Source: Haliotis asinina
Taxonomy: Eukaryota; Mollusca; Gastropoda; Lepetellida; Haliotidae
Direction of reading: 5' to 3'
DNA length: 64,000 nt
Assembly (NCBI RefSeq): GCF_037392515.1
Contig: NC_090291.1
Location: 26,336,001-26,400,000 of the forward strand
Below are positions 11,101 through 23,100 of this stretch, one piece after another. The notes below the pieces were generated by a model that did no database searches, was not told where the DNA came from, and saw only the letters and a program-made list of their open reading frames with translations. Numbering within the stretch: the first letter of the stretch is position 1; each line of letters begins with the position of its first letter. Position numbers and translations under genes: made by a program.

Positions 11101-14100
11101 TCAAATATGTTGGGGCCAGGGGGCTATGTCTTCTTCTGATGACTCTTGTTTCTCAGTTTAGTGCTTCCGTCTCTCTCATTAGCATTTTCCGTGTTTGCTT
11201 TGCATGATACATATGCTGTGTTTAACCAGGGTCAAGCTGGCAAAGCAGCTCTTCATCTTTCATTACATATGTATTCCTGTTTTAGGCTATGGCTATGCAA
11301 GCGCTACCCCAGAACGCAAAGGAGTCATGGTGTAACCTAGCCACTCTCACCGATGACATTTGGTATCATGTTGGAGATCGATCAACAGATGTAAGGACCA
11401 TTGTTTCTTAGTCTTACTCTTTCTTCACCTTTCTTTCACCTTGGTAAAGTCCACCTTCTCTTCACCATATGTCCTTTCTGACACTATAGTTCACCTGACA
11501 CCATATGTCCTTTCTGACACTATAGTTCACCTGACACCATACGTCCCTTCTGACACTATAGTTCACCTGACACCATATGTCCTTTCTGACACTTCCATTC
11601 ACCTGACACCATATGTCCTTTCTGACACTGCAGTTCACCTGACACCAATGTCCTTTCTGACACTGCCGTTCAGCTGACCCCATATGTCCTTTCTGACTCG
11701 ATAGTTCATCTGACACCAATGTCCTGTCTGACACTGTAGTCCACTTGGAACCATTTGTTCTGTCTGACACTGTAGTCAACTTGAAACCATTTGTCCGTTC
11801 TGATGATGTAGTTCACCTGACACCATATGTCCTGTCTGAAACTGTAGTTCACCTGACACCATTTGTACTGTCTATCATTGTAGTTTAACTGGTACACAAA
11901 ACGGGCATCCCTGGCAGCAGTGTACAAGGCCACAGAGATCTTCATGATCCAAGATCGGTCGGAGGATTACACAGACACCTGGGCCTTCCTAGACAGACGC
12001 TTGAATAATGTAGCAGCCTTTGGCAAAACAGTAAAAAATGTGAGTCATCGGTCATTTCTTTTCAGTCATCATAAGGGCATATATAAAAGTATGAAAAGAT
12101 CAGATCGTAGAAACAAAACCAGTATGCTCTATTTAGATGTGGTGCAAATAGTAAGTGCTGTTGTATGTAGGTGTGATGCAGTTAGTGAAAGTGTTGTTGT
12201 GTGTAGGTGTTGTGCAGATAGTGAAAGTGGTGTTGTATGTAGGTGCAGTTCAGATGGTGAAATTGGTGTTGTATGTAGTTGTAGTGCAGATAAGTAAAAG
12301 TGATATATGTAGGTGTAAACAGATAGTACAAGTGGTAATGCAGATAGTGAAAGTGATGTATGAAAGTGTAGTGCAGATAGTGAAATTGGTGTTGTATGTA
12401 GTTGTAGAACAGATACTGAAAGTGTTGTATACAGATGTAGTGCAGATAGTGAAAGTGTTTTATGTAAGTGTAGTGCAGATAGTGAAAGTTGTTGTATGCA
12501 GGTGTTGTGCAGATAGTGAAAATGTTGCGTGGAGAAGTTGTGCAGATAGTGGAAGTATTGTGTGCAGGTGTCAAGAATAGAATCATTTGTGTTGGCCGTT
12601 ACATTTTGATTGTGCATTGAAATTATTCAAAAGCTTATAATTAGACACACACTAACTGCCAAAAGAAACGTTACCCTCCTTCCTTAAAGAATTTCATGAA
12701 ATCTACTCAGTGAACTTTCTGCTACATTTTGATGCATGGACACCCACTTTCAAGGTCTCTCTGTAGCACTGGATAAGTCTTATAACCATGTGGCATCTGA
12801 GGGCATTGTCAACAGAAAACTGACCCCAAAATCCGCTTCCATTCATCTCCTTTATTCATGGTATAAGTCACAGACAGTTACACTGCTGATGGTTGGTAGT
12901 ACAAAAATTGACCAAAATGACCCAACAGAAAATGTCTCTTACAATCAGCTTGCATGTGCAAGTACTGGACAAACCAAAACCAGGTATCAACACTGGTGTG
13001 ACAAACCGTCTGCACAGTCCTAAGAGAAAAATATGTAAAGGTTTCACTGTCACTTGTGGCAGCACAAACAGCATTGTATGGCAACCCCCCCATCTACTAC
13101 ATCCCATTGGCTTTTTCTCTCTCTTCAGCTGTTAATTATGACATATTTCTCGTGCTTGTGCATCAGATCACACTTTCTAGGTGCTCTTTATACCCTGTAG
13201 AATCATTCAACATGATAAATTGAAGTGAATACTGCTTGAATGTTTCTGTTTTGGCAATTGATATTACTATGTGTAAACAGAGTCAGTGAGTTAAGGTTTA
13301 CACCACACTCATCAATATTCCAGCTATATGGCAGCAGTGTGAAAACAGAAAATAGAAAAGTGTTACTTTGCAAGTGAAAAGGTTGCGAAAGATAATTTCA
13401 AGAGTTCCTAAACACTTCTTCACAATATCAAAGACATATTTTTGAAAGACTGAAATCATAGGAATAATTCTCTTTTACAATTTGACAAACTCTACCACAG
13501 TTGCTTCTTGCTTTAATAGTTGGAAAATGGTGACATTAAATAGTTTATCTTTGTCTCAAAGCAGAATTTTATTTTAACCTTCCTTTTGGACATCTAAATC
13601 ACTGCTATTGGTTTATTTTTGCATTTTCAAAAATAGTACATTTTAATCCTCTGAAAAAGGTGCATTTTACCTAAAGACAAATGTGTTTGAGAACATTTTT
13701 CATGATTTGCACAAAGCTGTGTTGTTAAGCTGTCATGTAAACTAATGCCTTATAACATATCTTTGATAATTTTTAAATAATTCATGGTGGGTAAGATATC
13801 TTTTGGCATTTTGTGTATATAACCTTAGTGGTTACAAATGTTAAATCAACTGTTTATTTAAGTGCAATCTTCATAGTTCATTCTGCCTCTAAAGTCTTAA
13901 CTAGGAGGATGACTTTGTGTGCTGATAAACAGATGCCTGACTGAGGGTGTGGGTTCAAATCCCTGATGGGACTCAACCCAACAAAAGTACTGGAATCAGT
14001 ACTTTACAGACAAAGTAATATCCTAGATATTTCATATGTTACATTATCTCCTCTGCTTCAGTATTACCTGCCTGGCCCTTGCATCATACAGCTGCTTTAT

Positions 14101-17100
14101 CTGTTGTTGATACACTCAGAGCCTCTGTTTGCTCAAAATATTTTTTTCTACTTTGTTGGCACATTCAATCAACAAATCTGAATCGGCTTCATCATCTACG
14201 AACTATGATGCCATTTCAGCAGCAGCAAATTGAACATATGAGCAACCATCTGGAGGCAGCATTGGTGGAAATCACAGTCACATGCAATTTGGGGTAATTG
14301 ACCTTGTCGAATTGGGAATCAGAGTTCAAACAATGTCTGCTATGTCAACCTTGGTCAGCTACATCCCTATTTCATGGCGAAGTGTCTAATACTCACTCGC
14401 GGGTATCTGCTCATGCTTATGATGAAATGGCTCTGAAAGCCTTGGAACAAGTGTCAAAGAATTCAGCACTTAAGGTTTCTAGGACAGGAAATTATCAACC
14501 TAGGCATTCCTTCCTGCAACCCCATTCTAGCCAGCTCTTCCAGGGTAGAGGTCATGAGAGAGGGAAACACGCTGGGAACTATGAACCCTGCCGGGACAGG
14601 AGTTCAGGTAGAGAGAAATCCCGGAGAGGTAAACAATGAAGTTTTGGACCGCAGCGAGTGGGAACTCCCACCTGATGTTAGGAGACCAGTTTGTCGTCAA
14701 CATTCTCCATCACGATTATCAACTATCACTGATAGACAATCCTCCATTAACAGTCTCACGCTATGTGGAGGTTTATCCCTCAAACCAACTGCAAATCTTG
14801 TTGCAATATCAACATTATGTTACACAAGAGGGCTATAGAGGTGGTGCAAGGGCCATTGTTGACACCAAGGTTTTGATTTTTCTGCTATTTTTGATTCCCC
14901 TAAAGGACTCCGACAAGTTCAGAATGATGCACAATTTAACGTTACCTGGAACCTCATTTTCAAATGACTACATTGAACATGCCGAGAACCAGAATCAGAC
15001 CCCATGACTGCCTGATCTAGACTTCTGGAATACATATTTGCATGTGCCGATCCACCCCAGAGACAGGCATTTCCGCAGGTTCATTTTCAGTGGTGTCCAT
15101 TACCAATGGGCAGTACCCCTTTTTGGAATGTCTTCAGCCCCTTGGCTTTTCACACGAATAAACAAACCCATAGCACCTTCCTACACTTGAGGAACATCCA
15201 ATTTGATTCTTACATCAACGACTGTCTCCTCAATCAGCAACATCACAGGGGATTTCACCAGGTGCCTACTTCATCAGCTTGGGTGGATTGCTAATGAGCA
15301 GAAGTCTTGCACACTCCAGTCCTTACTGGACTGAATCTGAATCTTGTCTCTTCATCAGATCTTACTGGCTCCATTCATCAGGAAACAGGATCAATTAGTT
15401 TCCATCACGCTACCATCCCACCTCAAGCGGTATCTTCAGTGGTGGAGGATTGAGTGGAATATCTTAGGCGGTGTCTCTGTGACCGAGTAAACATCCACTG
15501 AATGTCTATACTACGCCGCGTCTGTCCACGGTTGGAGAGCCCATCTCGACGGAGAGATGGTTTCTCCGCAGTGGTCCGCCAATCTCAGCCAGTGGCATAT
15601 CAACAGTTTGGAATTGGAGGCAGTGATTCTGGCTGTGTCTCATTGGTCTTCAGCATTTCGTCAGACGTCTCCATGGTGGCCTGGTGTCTTCACAACCAAG
15701 AAACGACCCACTCTCCATCTTTGCTACGCTAGACTTTTCAGTTTTTTCTTCTGGTATAACGCCTGGACCTGAAATTCATCATCCAACTCACTCCTGGTTG
15801 CAGGAACATTCCGCCGGACGATCAATCCAAACCGGACAGGTTGGTGCCCACAGAGTTGATGCTACACACAGAAGCGTTCGCCATTGATTGGCACCATCTC
15901 AGTCATCCCAACATAGATTTGTTTGTCACCAGTCAGAATTGCCAGATCTGAACCTACATATTACCGATTCAGGATCCTCAAGCTAGGTAGTGTACACAGT
16001 CAGCGTTTTTGGGGAAAACCTGAGCGTGTACACTTTTTCTACAGAAGCACTTCTCTCCAGGGTTCTCAACAAAATCAGGGATATTCATCATTGCCTTGCT
16101 CTGATTTTGATCGCACCTTGGTGGCCAACAAGATCTAAGAAAGCTTGTCCCCCATGATCCTCTAGAGCTACCACACTGGCCAAATCTACTGGTGCACCCA
16201 CAAAGCAGGTAACCGCATCCGGCTCCAGGTCAGTTTCATCTGCATGCCTGGTTTATTTGCAAAGGGCATTGAGTGCATAGGGGTATTCCACATAGACCAT
16301 CTACTCGTGGGTTATATGATGACAAATGGAGGTCCTTTTGAAGTTTTTGCAGGGATAAACATCAGGATGCGATGTCTGCATCCCGTCAATTCTTTGCTGA
16401 ATTTCTTCTGTTTTTGCGTTCTTGTAGACACCTCAGGGGCAGTACCATTATGACGTATTTGGTGGTCCTGAATTTGGTCCTAAGGACAGGAAGATGTCCA
16501 AGATTCCAGAATTGCAAGACTTGTTGCAGTCTTTCAGTCTTGAGGGCCAAGTTTAGGTCTTCTGTCTAGGACCAGACTGTGGTGCTTCGTTTATTGCCAC
16601 AGAAACCATTTGAACCTCTTCATGCTACTTTGTTTTACATCCTCACTAAGAAGACATTTTTTCTCCTAGCACTGGCTACGGCAACTAGGGTGAGTGAACT
16701 ACATGCTCTTGATGTCACCTGGGTTCTGTGATATGGTGATGTGTGGTTGGTGAAGGTGCTGCTGAATGGCAATGTGTTGTTGGAGAAGTTGTTGCTTAAT
16801 GGTGTTGGTGAAGGTACTGCTGAATGGCGATGTGTAGTTGGTGAAAGTGCTGCTGAATGGTGATGTTTAGTTGGTGAAGGTGCTGCTGAATGATGATGTT
16901 TAGTGAAGTTGTTGCTTAATGGTGTTGGTGAAGGTACTGCTGAATGGCATGTGTAGCTGGTGAAAGTGCTGCTGAATGGTGATGTTTAGTTGGTGAAGGT
17001 GTTGCTGAATGGCGATGTGTTGTTGGTGAAGTTGTTGCTCTAATGGCGTTTGTGAAGGTGCTGCTGAATAGTGATGTGTAGTTGGTGAAAGTGCTGCGGA

Positions 17101-20100
17101 ATGGCGATGTATTGTTTGTGAAAGTGCTGCTGAATGGCGATGTGTTGTTGGTGAAAGTGCTGGTGAATGGCAATGTGTAGTTGTGAAGGTGCTGCTGAAT
17201 GGTGATGTGTAGTTGGTGAAAGTGCTGCTGAATGGCGATGTGTTGTTGTGAAGGTGCTGCTCAATGGCGATGTGTAGTTGTGAAAGTGCTGCTGAATGGC
17301 GATGTGTTGTTGGTGAAAGTGCTGGTGAATGGCGATGTGTTGTTGGCAAAAGTGCTGGTGAATGGCGATGTGTTGTTGGCAAAAGTGCTGCTGAATGGCG
17401 ATGTGTTGTTGGTGAAAGTGCTGGTGAATGGCGATGTGTAGTTGTGAAAGTGCTGCTGAATGGTGATGTGTTGTTGGTGAAGTTGCTGCTGAATGGTGAT
17501 GGTTAGTTGGTGAAAGTGCTGCTGAATGGCGATGTCTGGTTGGTGAAAGTGCTGCTGAATGGTGGTCTGTTGTTGGTGAAGGTACTGCTGAATGGTGATG
17601 TGAAGTTAGTGAAGGTGCTGGTGAATGGTGATGTTTAGTCAGTGGAGGTGTTGCTGAAAGATGAATCGCTGAATAGTGAATCACATTTCCTCCATGTCCA
17701 CTCATCAGTGTGCAACTATGGGCATACCCTGTTACATTGCAGATGGAACAGTTCACTTCTGTGATGTCTGAAGGCTTGCTGGGGATGTATATTGTGGTAA
17801 GCATCACCCCATTCATTTATTTATATATCACCATGTATATTTTGGTTAGTGTCATTTTTCCATTCTATATTAAATACCTTTCTAGTGATTCCATTAGCTT
17901 ACATCCTGTCACTATTACAGGGAAAGAACATACTGGGCATGTGCTGTATCCTGTGTGTATTACAGGGAAGGAACGTACTGGGCATGTGCTATATCCTGTC
18001 TGTATTACAGGGAAGGAACGTACTGGGCATGTGCTATATTCTGTCTGTATTACAGGGAAGTAATATGCTGGGCATGTGCTATATCCTGTCTGTATTACAG
18101 GGAAGGAACGTACTGGGCATGTGCTATAACCTGTCTGTATTACAGGGAAGTAATATGCTGGGCATGTGCTATATCCTGTCTGTATTACAGGGAAGGAACG
18201 TACTGGGCATGTGCTATATCCTGTCTGTATTACAGGGAAGTAATATGCTGGGCATGTGCTATATCCTGTCTGTATTACAGGGAAGGAACGTACTGGGCAT
18301 GTGCTATAACCTGTCTGTATTACAGGGAAGGGACATACTGGGCATGTGCTATATCCTGTCTGTATTACAGGGAAGTAATATGCTGGGCATGTGCTATATC
18401 CTGTCTGTATTACAGGGAAGGAACGTACTGGGCATGTGCTATATCCTGTCTGTATTACAGAGAAGAAACATACTGGGCATGTGCTATATCCTGTCTGCAT
18501 TACAGGGAAGGGACATACTGGGCATGTGCTATATCCTGTCTGTATTACAGGGAAGGAACGTACTGGGCATGTGCTATATCCTGTCTGTATTACAGGGAAG
18601 GGACATACTGGGCATGTGCTATGTTCTGTCTGAATTACAGGGAAGGAACGTACTGGGCATGTGCTATATCCTGTCTGTATTACAGGGAAGGGACATACTG
18701 GGCATGTGCTATGTTCTGTCTGAATTACAGGGAAGGAACGTACTGGGCATGTGCTATATCCTGTCTGTATTACAGGGAAGGGACATACTGGGCATGTGCT
18801 ATATCCTGTCTGTATTACAGGGAAGGGACATACTGGGCATGTGCTATGTTCTGTCTGTATTACAGGGAAGGAACGTACTGGGCATGTGCTATATCCTGTC
18901 TGTATTACAGGGAAGGGACATACTGGGCATGTGCTATGTTCTGTCTGTATTACAGGGAAGGAACGTACTTGGCATGTGCTATATCTTGTCTGTATTACAG
19001 GGAAGGAACGTACTGGGCATGTGCTATATCCTGTCTGTATTACAGGGAAGGAACGTACTGGGCATGTGCTATATCCTGTCTGTATTACAGGGAAGGGACA
19101 TACTGGGCATGTGCTATATCCTGTCTGTATTACAGGGAAGGAACATACTTGGTATGTGCTATATCCTGTCTGTATTACAGGGAAGGAACGTACTGGGCAT
19201 GTGCTATATCCTGTCTGTATTACAGGGAAGGAACGTACTGGGCATGTGCTATATCATGTCTGTATTACAGGGAAGGGACATACTGGGCATGTGCTATGTT
19301 CTGTCTGTATTACAGGGAAGGAACGTACTTGGCATGTGCTATATCCTGTCTCTATTACAGGGAAGGAACGTACTGGGCATGTGCTTTATCCTGTCTGTAT
19401 TACAGGGAAGGAATATACTGGGCATGTGCTATATCCTGTCTGTATTACAGGGAAGGAACGTACTGGGCATGTGCTATGCCCTGTCTGTATTACAGGGAAG
19501 GAACGTACTGGGCATGTGCTATATCCTGTCTGTATTACAGGGAAGGAACGTACTGGGCATGTGCTATATCCTGTCTGTATTACAGGGAAGGGACATACTG
19601 GGCATGTGCTATGTTCTGTCTGAATTACAGGGAAGGAACGTACTGGGCATGTGCTATATCCTGTCTGTATTACAGGGAAGGGACATACTGGGCATGTGCT
19701 ATGTTCTGTCTGAATTACAGGGAAGGAACGTACTGGGCATGTGCTATATCCTGTCTGTATTACAGGGAAGGGACATACTGGGCATGTGCTATATCCTGTC
19801 TGTATTACAGGGAAGGGACATACTGGGCATGTGCTATGTTCTGTCTGTATTACAGGGAAGGAACGTACTGGGCATGTGCTATATCCTGTCTGTATTACAG
19901 GGAAGGGACATACTGGGCATGTGCTATGTTCTGTCTGTATTACAGGGAAGGAACGTACTTGGCATGTGCTATATCTTGTCTGTATTACAGGGAAGGAACG
20001 TACTGGGCATGTGCTATATCCTGTCTGTATTACAGGGAAGGAACGTACTGGGCATGTGCTATATCCTGTCTGTATTACAGGGAAGGGACATACTGGGCAT

Positions 20101-23100
20101 GTGCTATATCCTGTCTGTATTACAGGGAAGGAACATACTTGGTATGTGCTATATCCTGTCTGTATTACAGGGAAGGAACGTACTGGGCATGTGCTATATC
20201 CTGTCTGTATTACAGGGAAGGAACGTACTGGGCATGTGCTATATCATGTCTGTATTACAGGGAAGGGACATACTGGGCATGTGCTATGTTCTGTCTGTAT
20301 TACAGGGAAGGAACGTACTTGGCATGTGCTATATCCTGTCTCTATTACAGGGAAGGAACGTACTGGGCATGTGCTTTATCCTGTCTGTATTACAGGGAAG
20401 GAATATACTGGGCATGTGCTATATCCTGTCTGTATTACAGGGAAGGAACGTACTGGGCATGTGCTATGCCCTGTCTGTATTACAGGGAAGGAACGTACTG
20501 GGCATGTGCTATATCCTGTCTGTATTACAGGGAAGGAACGTACTGGGCATGTGCTATATTCTGTCTGTATTACAGGGAAGGAATATACTGGGCATGTGCT
20601 ATATCCTGTCTGTATTACAGGGAAGGAACGTACTGGGCATGTGCTATATCCTGTCTGTATTACAGGGAAGGAACGTACTGGGCATGTGCTATATCCTGTC
20701 TGTATTACAGGGAAGGAACGTACTGGGCATGTGCTTTATCCTGTCTGTAGTACAGGGAAGGAATGTACTGGGCATGTGCTATATTCTGTCTGTATTACAG
20801 GGAAGGAACGTACTGGGCATGTGCTATATTCTGTCTGTATTACAGGGAAGGAACGTACTGGGCATGTGCTTTATCCTGTCTGTATTACAGGGAAGGAACG
20901 TACTGGGCATGTGCTATATCCTGTCTGTATTACAGGGAAGGAACGTACTGGGCATGTGCTATATTCTGTCTATATTACAGGGAAGGAACGTACTGGGCAT
21001 GTGCTATATTCTGTCCGTATTACAGGGAAGGAACGTACTGGGCATGTGCTTTATCCTGTCTGTAGTACAGGGAAGGAACGTACTGGGCATGTGATATATC
21101 CTGTCTGTATTACAGGGAAGGGACATACTGGGCATGTGCTATGTTCTGTCTGAATTACAGGGAAGGAACGTACTGGGCATGTGATATATCCTGTCTGTAT
21201 TACAGGGAAGGAACGTACTGGGCATGTGCTATATCCTGTCTGTATTACAGGGAAGGAACATACTGGGCATGTGCTATATCCTGTCTGTAGTACAGGGAAG
21301 GAACGTACTGGGCATGTGCTATATCCTGTCTGTATTACAGGGAAGGAACGTACTGGGCATGTGCTTTATCCTGTCTGTAGTACAGGGAAGGAACGTACTG
21401 GGCATGTGCTATATCCTGTCTGTATTACAGGGAAGGGACATACTGGGCATGTGCTATATCCTGTCTGTAGTACAGGGAAGGAACGTACTCGGCATGTGCT
21501 TTATCCTGTCTGTATTACAGGGAAGGAATGTACTGGGCATGTGCTATATTCTGTCTGTATTACAGGGAAGGAACGTACTGGGCATGTGCTTTATCCTGTC
21601 TGTATTACAGGGAAGGAACGTACTGGGCATGTGCTATATTCTGTCTGTATTACAGGGAAGGAACGTACTGGGCATGTGCTATATTCTGTCTGTATTACAG
21701 GGAAGGAATATACTGGGCATGTGCTATATCCTGTCTGTATTACAGGGAAGGGACATACTGGGCATGTGCTATATTCTGTCTGTATTACAGGGAAGGAACG
21801 TACTGGGCATGTGCTATATCCTGTCTGTATTACAGGGAAGGAATATACTGGGCATGTGATATATCCTGTCTGTATTACAGGGAAGGGACATACTGGGCAT
21901 GTGCTATATCCTGTCTGTATTACAGGGAAGGGACGTACTGGGCATGTGCTATATCCTGTCTGTATTACAGGGAAGGGACATACTGGGCATGTGCTATATT
22001 CTGTCTGTATTACAGGGAAGGAACGTACTGGGCATGTGCTATATTCTGTCTGTATTACAGGGAAGGAACGTACTGGGCATGTGCTTTATCCTGTCTGTAT
22101 TACAGGGAAGGAACGTACTGGGCATGTGCTATATCCTGTCTGTATTACAGGGAAGGAACGTACTGGGCATGTGCTATATTCTGTCTATATTACAGGGAAG
22201 GAACGTACTGGGCATGTGCTATATTCTGTCCGTATTACAGGGAAGGAACGTACTGGGCATGTGCTTTATCCTGTCTGTAGTACAGGGAAGGAACGTACTG
22301 GGCATGTGATATATCCTGTCTGTATTACAGGGAAGGGACATACTGGGCATGTACTATATTCTGTCTGTATTACAGGGAAGGAATATACTGGGCATGTGCT
22401 ATATCCTGTCTGTATTACAGGGAAGGGACATACTGGGCATGTGCTATATCCTGTCTGTATTACAGGGAAGGAACGTACTGGGCATGTGCTATATCCTGTC
22501 TGTATTACAGGGAAGGAACGTACTGGGCATGTGCTATATTCTGTCTGTATTACAGGGAAGGAATATACTGGGCATGTGCTATATCCTGTCTGTATTACAG
22601 GGAAGGGACGTACTGGGCATGTGCTATATCCTGTCTGTATTACAGGGAAGGAATGTACTGGGCATGTGCTATATTCTGTCTGTGTTACAGGGAAGTAATA
22701 TGCTGGGCATGTGCTATATCCTGTCTGTATTACAGGGAAGGAATGTACTGGGCATGTGCTATATTCTGTCTGTATTACAGGGAAGGAACGTACTGGGCAT
22801 GTGCTATATTCTGTCTGTATTACAGGGAAGGAACGTACTGGGCATGTGCTATATTCTGTCTGTATTACAGGGAAGGAACGTACTGGGCATGTGCTATATC
22901 CTGTCTGTATTACAGGGAAGGGACGTACTGGGCATGTGCTATATTCTGTCTGTATTACAGGGAAGGAACGTACTGGGCATGTGCTATATCCTGTCTGTAT
23001 TACAGGGAAGGAACGTACTGGGCATGTGCTATATCCTGTCTGTATTACAGGGAAGGGACATACTGGGCATGTGCTATGTTCTGTCTGTATTACAGGGAAG

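Noticed and set aside
12129..12617. Overlapping 120-162 codon frames on both strands
   Set aside because: They come from the 33-bp array in a COQ9 intron.
16900..17816. - strand frames up to 258 codons rich in His/Ser/Thr
   Set aside because: Translation of the 33-bp minisatellite; no start context or domain.
17849..21094. A 1081-codon open frame, plus 931- and 470-codon frames, across the 45-bp array
   Set aside because: The 45-bp unit lacks stops in all + frames, so these are repeat artefacts as stand-alone genes. Only the frame continuing COQ9 is discussed, as a possible extension.
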